Source: Bretschneidera sinensis (lineage: Eukaryota; Streptophyta; Magnoliopsida; Brassicales; Akaniaceae). From it: 64,000 nt of DNA. This document shows, piece by piece, positions 1 through 12,900 of the stretch. The stretch covers positions 144,811,328-144,875,327 of the forward strand of contig CM043700.1 of NCBI GenBank assembly GCA_023935145.1. Reading direction: 5' to 3'. How positions within the stretch are numbered: the stretch's first letter is position 1; each line of letters opens with the position of its first letter. The notes beneath the pieces are model-generated. The model made no database searches. It worked only from the letters and a program-made list of their open reading frames with translations, and was not told the DNA's origin. Both the position numbers and the translations under genes were made by a program.

Positions 1-440
1 TTAAATAGGAAAATGATTGTGATAGATGAACAATTTGGAGCAAAGAAGCTAAAGTTTGTTCTTTTGCCTTTTCTTTTCTTCCCTTTTCTGCTTTACAAAT
101 TTCCTCTAGGTTTATGCGATATATGATATATCTATGTAGTGGTTATATCAATGGCTGTATAGTTCTAAGTCATGGTTGAATGATTGAAAGTGAATGCACT
201 TGATTTGCAGTGCTTATGTCTATATATAATTTTTTCTTTCTCTCCAAGTAAAAGTTTCCTTAGACAGACACGACACAATGTGCATGTTGCATCATAAACA
301 GTCCCCTTAAATAAACTTATGTCAATATTAACTTTTACTGCAACCAAACATTTATGTTGCAGTGGAATATATAGAAAGTTTGGTTGTTCTTACTTGCTTG
401 AGTGTCTTGCTACTGATGCTATTTTCATTGTTCTTGTCAG
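1..440 (+). other. TIMELESS intron, window edge
   Basis: This is AT-rich sequence with no supported coding exon. It is read as the intron before the first recognised TIMELESS exon, which starts at 441 after a TTGTCAG acceptor. The open frame that begins at 319 becomes homologous only from about 441. Confidence 0.55.
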
Positions 441-3400
441 TGATCTTGCAGATTTGGTAGAAATTACAAATGTAATTGTACGCCTCATGGAGAATCTTCA
501 AGCACGTGGCACATTAAGGGTATGTTTTGTCTTTATTTGCATGGTGTATTCCATCTTTTTTTATTTATTTATTGTACATTATACGCACTTTGTCATCCCT
601 TTTTGGTAATGAATTGTAATATTTATATTATTTTGTTTTTTAATGCTTATTTGACGTGAGATCTAAATTGAAATATTTGTTTCATGATTAAGGTTTCAAA
701 AAAATCAAGGAAGGGGAGAAAGAAGAAAGCACCGAGTGACAGAAAAGAAACTGAAAGTGAACTGTCTGCAGATCATCCTACTGCTTTAAATGAGACTGAC
801 ATCTCAAATTGTGAACGAACAGCAGATTTTAGCATGTCAAAGCAGGAAGCTCCTATAAATATGATTTCTAAAGGGAAAGAATATATCAGCGTCTCTGTTT
901 TGGTTGATGAGCCTGGAATGTCTGAGCTAGAGATGGAGAATCTCAGAGGTGACAATCTGCAACAGATGGATAACAAAAAGTTAGATAATATGGATGATGA
1001 TCTTTGCTGCAGTACTGATGATTCTTCCGGTGATGAGCAGCCAGCTGGAACTGATGAAGTTGATTTTAAGGTGTCTAGTTTCATTTCAGCTTTTGCAAGC
1101 TGCAGCATCATTCAAAAATTGTGTTGGTTGCTTAAATTTTATAAGAGCAATTCCACCCGTACGAATCACTACATAATATGCATGCTGCGGAGGATAACTG
1201 ATGACCTGGAGCTCTCTCCAATGTTATATCAGGTCAATACTTGAAGTGCATTAATCCTTGAGAATGTTGAATAGTCGAATGAAACTTACATGACTATTCA
1301 TATTGAATTTTTCTACACGAATGCGTATCTTACATATCTATTACTTTTGGAAAACTTTTGGCAGTTATCACTCCTCACTACATTCTATGGCATCCTCGAT
1401 GAGCAGAAATCTTGTCCATGCCAGGATTACGCAAACATTGTTGATTTCCTGACAAGTTTGATTAGAAAAATGCTAAAGAAAATGAGGAGTCAGCCCCTTC
1501 TTTTTGTAGAAATTCTCTTCTGGAAGACCCGCAAAGAATGTCATTACATTACTGCTGAATATTTACTGCATGATCTTGGTAGTTTGAAGAACGAATCTAG
1601 AAACTGGGAAAATATTTCAGGAAATGGAGATTTTGGGTCATCCCAGGCCAAGGGATGGACTCACAGAAGCATAGCAGATGCACTGGGTGAGGATGAAGCT
1701 GATGTTGTTATCTCTCATGATCTAGGATATCAGAAGTAAGATGTCCTTATGAAGCTTCATATTTAATTTACTATTTGATACTTCACCTATTCAGTTCGCC
1801 AATGGAGGGTTTGCAATTATTAACTAAGACGATAAGCAAATTATTCTGATCTTAGGCCAACTGTGGGTAGCCTATCCATGTTGAATAATAGCTTTCCTCT
1901 TCTATTTGATGAAAAATCTCTTTCTTTGGAGATACTGCAAGATCTTAATTTTCATGAGAATGATACAAATAGTACTTCTTTTTTTTTCAGAAATGGAGAA
2001 AGTATTATGCAAGACAGTATCACATCTATTTCAAACAGTGAGATTAGTTCGGAAAAAAATCCCAACTAGTATGATATTCAGGAACAACCTCTAATTTCTG
2101 TTTTTTTTTTTTCTCTCTAAATATTGTAGTAATTGGTCTATTAACTCCTTGGTCTATTTGGTTGGTGCAGTGAGGAAAATTCGTTGGAACATGAATCTGG
2201 AAAGGTTTCTCAAAGGAAAAAAAGACTTGTTCTCAGTGATGACTTTGAGATCAAAATCAAAGATCTCTATGGAAAGTATGTTTGGTTTGACCCAGATATT
2301 TTCCTGTCACAAGCATATTTTAAAAAGATTCCACAATATATAGAAGACTACATGTAATAGACATTTTGATCCAAATGTCATACGAAGTAAAAAACTAATG
2401 TTACAAGCCATACACTACTGGATGACTACTGGTCATGACATGATTCTCAATAGCGATGAGTTATTGAGTAATTGTTTTTGGCTTCTCTTCTAACTGTTTT
2501 GCCATGTTACATAGTCATTTCATTAGTTTCTGACGTTTGCTCTGCATCTGTTTTCACAAATATGCACAGGTTCAAAGATGATTGGAATTGTAGTCGTCTT
2601 ATTGCGGAATCTTTAGATCCTGATGGTAAAATTTCAGCTGCTCAAGTTTCTAACAAGCTTAAACAGTTAGGGCTTGGAGTTGCACCAAGGAAGAGGATGC
2701 GCTATGGTGGTGGATCTTCTTCTGCTGGTCCTGATAAACATGGGGGAGGAAAGAAAATAGAAAGTGAAAGCACTCTTCATGACTCCAATGACTTAGAAGG
2801 AAGGCCATCAAGGCAACCTTTGTAAGTATTTATCACAATTCAGAATCCATGCTTTTCAAGAGTTTATATGTCATTATTCAGGTATATGAAGCTTTACTGT
2901 TTTTAACAGGAATACCAGAAAAAGAGTGCATCCCTTTAGCAAGGAGCAGGAGGCAATGATTAAAGATTTGTTTGAGCAGTGAGTGTTAATTTTTTTTTTA
3001 TAAGTAAAAAAATTTATTAAAAAAGCACCAAGAGGGTGCAACTCAAAGCCAAAGGTTATTTACAATGAAGAAGCTCCATAAAATCTAGAAGATTATCATT
3101 ATTTATAAAGAAATTATTTTAAACAAAAAATTAAAGGTATTGAACCAACTGTCCATGATATTTGAAATAGGTCTTTCAATACCATCAAAAGCTCTCCGGT
3201 TCCTCTTTTCAAATAATCCATCAAATAGATAGCGGAATTAAATCTAAAGCCTTCTTGACATCTTTTTGAGCCCTCAAACCCCTCCAAGCCCAAATTTCAT
3301 CTCAACGAACCCACAACCACACAAGAAACCCCCACAACTCTATACACTATCTCCCATAAACTCCTAGCTAGAGAGTAGTAAGTGTTAATTAACTAGCATC

Positions 3401-5328
3401 CTTGGTAAATTCTTAGATTTGGTTGGGTTAATTAACGTGTTATCTTGTTACAATTCTACTCTTTATCTCTCTCCACTTGATGGATACTAAAACTAACTGT
3501 AAGAAAGAGTAGCTGCTCTATTTTTATTATTTATGCCCTCAACCTACATTGTCAAAGATTTAATTTCAAATAATTGGGGTTAGCTTAATTGTATTTGTTG
3601 AAGAAATAGTTAACCTGGAATTTTTTCCTCTTTGTAGGTTCAAAGACCATAGGAGGTGCAGCCACTTGATTGCAAATGCACTGGATGCTGACAATACATT
3701 AACAGCTGCCCAAGTTTCTCGTAAACTCAAGCAACTTGGTTTATGCATCCCTCGGCAGAAAAGTGCTAAAGCCGATATGCAATTGAGAGATGAGGAGCTT
3801 AATGACTTTTCTATAGACGGAGCACATGACTCTGAGAACGAAACATTATTAGCATTCAGGAAGAGGTAAACATACGTTCACATTCTGAAATGTTCAAGTG
3901 TTCTTGAGAACACTAATCAATGAATGTAGTATTCCTGCTTGCATTTATCTAATTATTCCTCTTTTCTTTTCCCACGTTGATTATTCTTAACTCAAGCCAA
4001 CCAGCCTTATCCAAACATTTTGGATTGGCTACAGCAAATGCTCCCATTCCCATCTATTTAGGGTGCTTATCATTCAGTAGAATCTGATAGAGGCACTTCT
4101 CATGTTATGAATAGCATGACAGATTCTCTGACTATATTTACTTTTTGAACATTTTAGGAGCAAAAGCAAGGATAGCCATGTATTGCTTAATAAGGAGTTA
4201 CCAGAACAGAACATTGGAGGAAAAGTTTCAGACGATTCTGATGATGAAATCCTAAGCTCTGTTCTCAAGTAAGTATCTCTCCCTCTCTCCAATGAAGAAA
4301 AATAATGTAGGATACTGGAACTTGACTGCAAAGTGTTAATTTTTGGCCATCAGTGATCCTTTCTTTTCTTTCACCTAATAAAATTTTCTGCTTTGACAGA
4401 AGAATGCTTACTGTTTGTTTTGTTAACATAAACATGATTGTGATAATCATGAAGTTTAGGTTGTATCACTATTCACAACACCGTCATGTGTCACCTTACC
4501 TCATGATTTTTTACTGGAACATTTTTGGTGTTTGGCCTGTTAAATCTCATTGAGCCTTCTTTCATACCTTATTTTCTCTTCTATTATTTTTCTAAAATTA
4601 TTTAATTTATATTTTGGGCATAGGAAAACTAGAAAGCTCCTTCCGAAGCCGAAGGATCCGCATGAGAAACTCAAAACAATATTTAGTGAGGGGACAATTG
4701 ATGAAAGCACTGGAAATGGAGTTACTAAAGATGTTACAGAAAGGTACATTGTTCAATTAAGTTCTTTCTTTTTGGCAATGAAATACTATTTTACTTTTTC
4801 TATCATCTGGAAATGGAGTTACAAAACATATGGAGACATTGATCTCAATCCTTTCAACTTTTGCCTTGTTTTTTGGTGACTGAGATCTTCTTGGTTGAAT
4901 TGAGTTTACCAGCATAGTTCACAACAATGACCGACTAGGAATATTGGCGTTAAATATTTGCTCTGCATAATTTGAGTTTCTTTTTTCTGCGGTCATCTGT
5001 TAGCGTTCATTGATTTAAATATAAATATAAGATTAACTTTGCTTCTTTCTTAATCAGGGATAGATGCATTCCGACCAGTAGAATGGATGTTGCGGAAATT
5101 GATGAGGATGCCAGCCAAGAAGGCACTTCAGAAGCTGAAGTGGGTCGTAGTATTAGCGGTAATTTGCCAGGTGTTTCACCTGTTTATGGTGTGGATGATT
5201 TGCCACATCAGCAATTGGATGATGAATTGGCAGATTCAGGGGACGATACGAATTCTAATACAGTAACAAAAAGTGCCGTGAGTAGAAGGAAGTTGAGGAT
5301 GGTAATTGATTTTGAGGATGATGACTAA
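441..5328 (+). CDS. TIM: TIMELESS/Tof1/Swi1-type fork-protection protein, 3' part of gene (partial)
   Basis: Eleven coding exons can be joined at GT/AG sites: 441-519, 693-1232, 1365-1735, 1856-2068, 2171-2275, 2570-2821, 2910-2978, 3638-3865, 4158-4268, 4624-4743 and 5058-5328 (stop TAA). They give about 785 residues; the N-terminal part lies off the left edge. The segment with IIQKLCWLLKFYKSN and QPLLFVEILFWKTR is typical of the conserved TIMELESS core. The C-terminal part carries two copies of a block ending AAQVS(N/R)KLKQLGL, followed by an acidic serine-rich tail ending in DFEDDD. In the known family, TIMELESS with TIPIN stabilises stalled replication forks, supports cohesion and acts in the nucleus. 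No stop or frameshift was seen. One intron carries a LINE fragment next to its donor site. Family assignment is firm; exact junctions come from reading the sequence. Confidence 0.88.
2982..2991. repeat. Target-site duplication of the LINE (left copy)
   Basis: The sequence agtgttaatt is repeated exactly at 3381-3390. Its first three bases are also the last three bases of the exon donor gtgagt at 2979-2984. Confidence 0.8.
2992..3380 (-). mobile_element. 5'-truncated LINE fragment in a TIMELESS intron
   Basis: The insert is 389 bp and is flanked by a perfect 10-bp target-site duplication, agtgttaatt, at 2982-2991 and 3381-3390. Its plus-strand start is a T run, so the poly(A) tail belongs to the minus strand. 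Minus-strand translation near 3200-3120 gives RNRRAFDGIERPISN, which resembles the C-terminal end of plant LINE reverse-transcriptase proteins. Severe 5' truncation, a 3' A-rich tail and a duplication of about 10 bp are usual marks of LINE insertion. It lies antisense to TIMELESS. Confidence 0.8.
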
Positions 5329-5548
5329 GATGGAATCATGGCCAGGTTCCCTCCCCTTCCCGGACAGCAATTTCGTGTCCTATTGTATGTGAATAAGTAC
5401 TTTCTTTGTTGCATAATATTTGTTTTGTTGCAATATTTATATAATTAAATGATGAATTTTTTTTATTAATTTTAAATTAATAAATTAGTAAATTTTTTTA
5501 AATATACTTTTATAAAGTATATTAAAAAATAATTTTAATTAAAAAATA

Positions 5549-6290
5549 GTTAGATGGAAGGGAAGAATATACGAATATTGAGAAAATCTTAAACTATTTA
5601 AGTTCATTGATATTTCGAGCAACAAACTAACGAGAGAATTCTCAGAAGAAATCTTGAGCCTTTCAGAATTAGTTCTATTGAATTTATCAAGAAATGACTT
5701 GATTGGAATGATCCCTCAAAAGATAAATAAATTAAAGCAGTTAGAATCACTTGGTTTGTCCAGAAATCAATTAACAGGTGCAATTTCAGCCGGAATGTCT
5801 GAGTTAAATTTTTTGAGTCACTTGTCCACTGCATCTTTATTGTTTTCTGCTTCCTCAGGATTGCTGTCGCTAATAAAAGTAAAAGTACATAGTAAAATTA
5901 GCTTGGTTAATGTTGAAGGATGGCCTTGTTTATTGGTAGGCAATTGGACTGATGTTGGTTCCAACTTGCAAGTGATATACTATAGCTTTCATGTATTTTT
6001 ATGTACTTTTATTATGGTTCTGGCTTATATGTTTGTCTTCTCTGGGAATGCACCTTGCCATTGAGCATTGATGATCCCCAAGAGCAACAGTGCTACAGTG
6101 CAGGAAGTAATTTCTTCATCTTTGGAAAAAAGGGAAAAGAATCGAACCAAATGTTAAGAATCACACTGAATATGGAATGCTCTGTAGGTTCTGAATTGCA
6201 GAGTTGTTACATAAAATAAAACTTGTTTAAGCATTCCACAAACCAAAAGAACTAAAATACTTAAACAGCACGTTATCCGTGAAAGACTTG
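5549..6290 (+). pseudogene. LRR receptor-like protein remnant, copy A
   Basis: Positions 5549-5825 encode leucine-rich repeats such as LVLLNLSRNDLIGMIP and LESLGLSRNQLTG, closely related to 7376-7610 downstream. The LRR text runs straight into sequence resembling the 3' untranslated region of copy B (the stretch around ttttctgcttcctcagg). The juxtamembrane and transmembrane parts have therefore been deleted, and no signal peptide or start is present. Sequence up to about 6290 matches the 3' flank seen again near 9360-9560. It is read as a broken tandem copy of the receptor-like protein gene that follows. Confidence 0.7.
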
Positions 6291-6315
6291 TATAATTATT
6301 AATGATCAAACATGT

Positions 6316-8077
6316 TGCTATTATGACCTTGATGGGACTCTGAGTGAAAGTATTGGAAGCCTATCTTAGCTTGAGGTTTTGTATCTCGGAGGGAATTCGT
6401 TGAAAGGAGATGTCTTTGAGGCTCATTTTTCAAATCTTTCCAAATTAAATATTTTGGACTTATCTCAAAACCATTTGACAATGAACTTCAGCCTTGATTG
6501 GAGGCCCCCTTTTAAACTTGATTACATAAGTCTAAGTTCTTGCAAGTTAGGACCTGATTTCCCAAAATGGCTTCAAAACCAAAATAATTGCACTCATCTT
6601 GATATCTCCAGTGCTGGAATCTCAGATTCTGTTCCTACTTGGTTTTGGGATCATCTCCTTGGCTATCAGAAACTAATGTCTCTCACATGGTCTGTATGGT
6701 ATGTTGCCCAATATGTCATCAGATTTTGTTGGTTTCTTTGACATAGATATAAGCTCAAATCATTTTGAGGGTCCTTTACCATTATTTCCTTCTAATGTGG
6801 CGTCCTTGAAGCTCTCTAAAAACAGGTTTTCTGGGATGATTTCAATCTTATGTGAAGTAACAAGTGGGGTTTTGAACTTTCTTGATTTCTCAAATAACCT
6901 ATTGATTGGTGGACTTCTTGATTGTTTTTGGCAATGGTCTGACTTAGTTGTTATGAATCTGGCTGACAATAACTTGTCTGGGAAACTTCCATACTCTATG
7001 GGCTCTTTGTTGAATCTTATAATGTTTGATTTGCACAACAATAACTTCCATGGTGAACTGCCATCATCTCTGAAAAATTGTACTTATTTGGATTTTGTAG
7101 ACCTAAGTAATAATAAGCTCTCTGGAAAAATTCCATCATGGTTTGGGCAAAGCCCAAGGATAGGTCTAAACTTTTCAAACTTAATTTTTCTCAGCCTCCA
7201 TTCCTATCAAATTAATGGAAGCATACCATACCATTTTTGTCATTTGACAAATATCAAAATCTTGGACCTCTCAAAAAACAATATTTCTCGAACCATACCA
7301 CGATGCCTCAATAATTTAAGTGCCATGGTTCAAAATAAGATTTCAAGTAGTGAAATTTACCATGTTGATACAGCCTTAGTTAGATGGAAAGGAAGAGAAT
7401 ATGGAAGAAATCTTGGACTATTTAGGCTCATTGATCTATCAAGCAACAAACTAGAAGGAGAAATTCCTTGAGAAATCTTGAGCCTCTCAGAATTGGTAGC
7501 ACTGAATTTATGAAACGAGTTGATTGGGAAAATCCCTCTAAAGATAGGTCAGTTGAAGCAGCTGCAATCACTAGATCTGAGTTAAATTTTTTGAGTTACT
7601 TGGATCTCTCTCAACTTGTTAGGGAAAATCCCATCAGGCACTCAACTCCAAGGCTTTAATGCTTCTGCATTCACTGACAATCTCGCCCTTTGCGGGCCTC
7701 CTATCACACTGAAGTGTCCAGGAGGGGATATTCCTCAAGCACCACCAACAAATAGTGGCAATGAAGACATTGAAGAAGATGGAGCTGAGTTCAGGAAACG
7801 GGTTTATATTGTTATTTCAGTTGGTTTCGTTGTAGCATTTTGGGGAGTTTCTGGCAGTTTTTTGTTGAGTCGTGGATGGAGACATGCCTATTTCCGGTTC
7901 TTGGATGACTTGAACCATTGGTTCTATGTGACAATTGTTGTGCATATGGCCAGATTCAAGAGAAAGTTCAGAGCATGGAGCTCTCTCTCTTTCTACAAAG
8001 GTTCACCAGGTAACATGCTTAGCTCTGTGCTTTATTATTTTAGATTTCCAGCTAAATGCAACTGCACCAAATACTAG
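6316..8077 (+). pseudogene. LRR receptor-like protein (RLP) pseudogene, copy B
   Basis: The C-terminal half of a receptor-like protein is recognisable. LRRs run from about 6379 to 7610 (for example LDLSQNHLTM, MNLADNNLSGKLP, LDLSKNNISRTIP). Then come the typical IPSGTQLQGF...NLALCGPP capping segment (7625-7710), an acidic spacer, a transmembrane segment with VISVGFVVAFWGVSG (about 7805-7870), a short basic tail and no kinase. Such RLPs sit in the plasma membrane and sense pathogen or developmental ligands with co-receptors. The copy is broken: it has no N-terminus, a frame change around 6700-6740, an in-frame TGA at 7469, another TGA near 7511, and a lost LRR segment near 7590. It has one coding strand and no obvious introns. 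Confidence 0.8.
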
Positions 8078-9252
8078 ACAAAGATGAAAACGTTTTGTTT
8101 TGTATCAGATATTTATGAGCATAACAAACCTTGTGCTAATGAGTTTCTTTTTTACTTAACTGATTGAAGGGGCTGCTGCTGTGCAAGAAATGTAGGTCTT
8201 CCTTTCTCTGAAGAATAAGTCAGTATATGATCGATGTGGGATTTGCTGATTTATTGCCTTGATGGATCACATTCTTCCCCAACATCTTTTGTTGTTTTCT
8301 ACTTCTTCAGGATTTTTTGTTGCTAATAAAAGCAGTAAAACGAGTTTGGTAGACAATTGGTACTGATATTGGTTCCAATAAAAGCAGTAAAATGTATTTT
8401 TATGTAATTTGATTATTGTTCTGGTTTGTATGTCTGTTTTTTTTCTTCATCAGCTATAATTTGCCGTTATAGTAAATTATTCATTTTGCACATACAACAA
8501 TTAAACTTTTCCAGGCACGGAGAGTGACTGAGATAAAGCTTGTATGTAACTTACTAACAAACTTAACAATATTGCTTTCGGCTCAAATTAATCTCAACTT
8601 CGGAAGAAAAAAAAAGAAAAAGAATCAAAGCAAATGTTACCAAATGTTAAAAAATAATAAGAATCACACTGACCAAGTTGTTGAAAGGAGGTGAAAAATA
8701 TGGAATGCTTTGTAGGTTGTCTCCATTTCTATTGCAACAACAGAGGTATATAACGAGCAAGATCCATAAGCATGGGTCCTCATCAAATTAAAAAAAAAAA
8801 ATCAAGTTTGATTTTGGGTGTTCAGGAAATTAAATCGCAAATTTTGAAGAAGTAAGATGATTCAGACTTTATTTGGGATTCTTGTTTTATTTATTTGGAT
8901 CTATAATTTTTTTTTTGGTAGGAATTTATTTACTAGTCTTTCATGGTTAGTTAGCATTTGGACTTGTTTGAAAGGGAGAGTATATACTTGGAGAAAGGTA
9001 TGGGGTAAGGGCATGTATGGATCTGGTGATGGGCATTCAGTTGGAGTGTGGTGGGGTGTGGATTTGATGTAATTGTTGTAACTGTTCTGTTTCTATTGTT
9101 TTTTTATTTTATTTTGGATAACGGATCATTACTACCGTCCCATTCTGCTTCTTTTTTTTTATTTTTTGTTGCTTACTTGCTTCCATTGCTGTTTAGAAAA
9201 CTGATCTGGAATGGGTTTTTCAACAGACATTGGGCTAAATATTTTCCTTTTT
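8078..9252. other. Non-coding stretch between RLP remnants B and C
   Basis: The first 600 bases look like the 3' flank of copy B, sharing blocks with the flank of copy A. From about 8700 the sequence is AT-rich, with short open frames that resemble nothing recognised. Confidence 0.5.
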
Positions 9253-9600
9253 GATTTACTGATTTAAGGGGCTGCTGCTGTGCAAGAAATCCAGGCTACT
9301 TTTGTGGATTTCGGGTGTTGATGAATCACCTTCTTTCACAGTATATTTATTATTGTTTTCTACTTTATCAGGATTGTTGTCAGCCCAGCAAAGTTGAGCT
9401 TTTTAATGTTTAAGATGGCCTTGGCTCCAAGGAATAATATTTTTTAAGCAATTTTATTAGGCTTGCATGTCTGTTTTCTCTTGGAATGCATTTTGACTTC
9501 GAGTATCATTGATGACCTCCAATAGCTAAACTGCTACAATGCAGAGTAATTACTCATTTTGCATATACAACTATAACTTCTAGGCACAATGAATTTTAAG
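9253..9600 (+). pseudogene. RLP 3'-flank remnant, copy C
   Basis: The segment begins with the motif ggggctgctgctgtgcaag, which also occurs at about 8169 just 3' of copy B. It continues with text resembling the 3' untranslated region after copy A (tgttttctac..tcagg, then atggccttg). No coding LRR sequence remains. It is interpreted as the 3' end of a third, nearly erased tandem RLP copy. Confidence 0.55.
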
Positions 9601-9973
9601 TTCCAAGTTACTGAATTGTCATCTAAAATTAAGAGACGCAATGAACGACTTGATAAACATATATATCAATATTGCTTTCCGCTCAACTCAGACAAAGCTT
9701 TGGAAGAAAGAAAAGAAATTAAACAGTCTTCATTGCAATCAGTTTAAAACACAGAATTACTACTACACAACAACAAAGAATGACTAATGCATTATAATAC
9801 AATTTTTTCAATGAATTACATAGAAAAACCTCTCCCCTAAAATACAACAAGCTCAAAGACAGATTGTCAGAAAAGTATTTGTCGAACCAAACCAGGAGTA
9901 AAATTCGCTATATGAACCACAAACTTACCGCAAGAAGAAACTGAAAATACATATAAGAGAGGAGTTTTTAATT

Positions 9974-12900
9974 TTATAATAAAGATGTTACTCGAACTGA
10001 ATGATCAGCTGATCCAGTCAAGAAAATGGGCAAGGTAGGGTGCCAATCCACAGTTGTTACAGCGGCACTGTGCGGAAGAGTTTTCAACCCATTCGTAGGA
10101 TCTCGAACCTGAGCCAACAGAACAAAAAGGTTAAAACTATCAGAGGCAATGGCCAAGAATGTTCCAGACCTACCAAAGTGATTGTTGGTAAGTGGTAAAC
10201 CATTTATCCATAATTGGTCAATCAGGATCAATGTGTCAAGAGGTAAACCATAATTGGTAGTATAAACAAAGTAAGGTAGCATTAAATGCAAGTTTACATG
10301 TGCAAGCATGCTTGATCACATGGGCTGACACGCAAACTCACATTTACATGCATGACTGCAAGTGTGTTACAGAGAGAGAGACCTGATATATGGGTGCTCT
10401 TACTGAATCAGATGTCACCAAGAGTCTCCTCCCATTAGCATCCAAAGCCATTTCATGTCTACAATGTTTTGAGGTTTCAGGATCACAGAACCTGTAGAAT
10501 GGAACAAACTCCTCTTATCAAAGTTTGTTTCATGAATTTCGACAAAAATAGTGACTATTCAAATCATATAACATTATGTGCGTGGACGTGGCATGTAGTA
10601 CTATCATCATTCCACAATACTCCCTAGCTGATTTTGGGCACCATGATATCCATAATTCCATAAGTAAGGCAGAATACCTGCTACAATTCCTTGACCAAAG
10701 GACTTGCCCTTGATTTTGCAAGCTCCATTCGAATACCTTTTACGACATAATCAAGTATGAGAGTCCACATTCAGCATAAGAGGGTGAAAGCATACAAGGA
10801 AATATAGTTTATGGAAGCAAATTTGGAAAAGATACTTGCCTTTCCATCTGTCCCCAAGCTAAAAATGCTAGTCTCATCAGGCCCAAAAAGAATTGAGCTT
10901 ATGGCAGAATCATGTGCAGGCCATCCAGTTATCTGTAGACCAGCAGACATATCTTTGGCTAGTTAAGGTGCAGCCTACATGTATGCACGCATTTATGGGC
11001 ACATACACTCGCCTATGCATAAATTTGGGCACCCTTTCCTTTTTACAGGCCACCTTTCCAGGTCATTCAAAAGGCATGTGTTGAAATGCACCCAACACAG
11101 TCCCCCCTCAAACCCCCAAACAGCATTTTAGCCTTCTTAGTTTGTGCAACAGAAATTGCAAAATCAGAAGCTGTTCCATTATATGTAAATCATTAGCCAC
11201 TTAAGTGCTGTTAAAACACTACCAGGCCCTGAAATAGTAAAAAGGATACCAAACATATGGATCATTCCATCAGTTGCAGAAGCTGCTAAAATCTTCCCAT
11301 TGTGATTGAAGCACAAAGAAGTAATTGCTGGTGGATCTTCACCAAGAGGAAGGACTGTCTTCATTGAAGTTTGAAATTCATTAAGGGATAATAGATGATG
11401 TCCAATCCGCATTGGTGACTCTACTCAAGTACTAAGTTCTGGGACAAAGAATCACGTACCATAGCCTTCCATGTCTTCATGTTCCATACAGTCAATGATG
11501 CAAACCCCAAACTATCAATATAACTTGAGCCATGCCTGCAACGACATTCAAAACAGCCACATTAAGATATTAAAGTATGCCTTATCTTAAGCCTAACAGA
11601 AGAAGTCGAAATACAATGGAATTGCGTTGGAATTCATTACCATGAGAAGAAAAAACAATTGAGGTAAATTGATTAAAGAAAAAAAAAGGATACACATGGA
11701 CAGAAACCAATATCATGTTGATACATGACTACAAATTAATTATAAACTGTAAGCTTAATTTTAACAGCATCATGCACATCACACAGTATAGTAGGGTTTA
11801 AGAGCTAAAATAGAGCAGATCTCCATGGGAGCACACCAGTCCAGTATTCAGATACTTTCTCTGAAATTAAGATTGAAAAGCAAATACCTTCTAGATGCAG
11901 CTGCTGAAACAAACACTGGCTCTACAGGGCTGCACTTTAGATCCAAAACACTGCAGGAGAACAAAAATTGAATGATTGAGCACAGAGGGAAAACAGAATT
12001 GCCAAGGTCATATTTTAAGTACCTCGAAAATGCTTCAGTTGTATCAAGATCACAGACAACCCTTTTTGCATCAACATTCCATGCTTTAATGCCTCCATTA
12101 GCTGTGCCTATGAGAAGCTTTTGTCAAAAAGAACAACAATGCTTAAAAAACAGGAATTTCAATCTTCACAGCATCAATCCTTTATCAAATAATGTGTTCG
12201 AAGATGCCATAGCACATACCAAGCGGTCAGATTTACACTCCCAGTCAAGTGATAAGATCTCTGCCCCACAGTATATGGTTGCATTTCTGGATGCCGGAGT
12301 TGATGAATCATATGTCCATATCCTATGTCAAAATATGCAACTTGTAACAAGGGAGAGAGTACACTGAGAGCCATCAGACAAACAAGAAACAAGGAACAAC
12401 CATTATATGCCCTAGGTCTCCTCTAGCATTCCCCAAACTAGGCAGTTCAATGAATTCCCCACCAAACATAAAAAGCCAGCAAAATTTTTGAACTACCAAC
12501 CAGAACTGATCCCCCAAAAGCAACCAGTTAAGTTAATCAAATGACCATTTAAATGTTACTAAATTAATTATATCATATATTCAAATTTGTAAAACAGATC
12601 AGGAACAAGTAGGGAGGCAAAACTAGCTTGAACAGTAGAACTACATGGCTCAGTTAACACGCACACGTGTGAACAATGAATCAACAAAATTAAGCAACCC
12701 CAGACCGTGATTTTCCCTTGTAAAGCTAAAAAAAGCTGTACCAACCTGACTGTACCATCTCCAGAAGCACTAGCTATATTGTTACCAGATGCAGAGAAGC
12801 GGCATCGACTGATAGGACTGGTGTGACCTAAAAATGTCTCCTAAAATCACATGGTATTCTGGAAGTTACGGACAGTCCAATGGAGAATAAAAAAATCAAA

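Noticed and set aside
6301..6481. Minus-strand open frame
   Set aside because: Antisense of the LRR pseudogene.
8857..9254. Two hydrophobic open frames between RLP remnants
   Set aside because: T-rich DNA translates to hydrophobic residues; there is no similarity to LRR proteins or other families and no start context.
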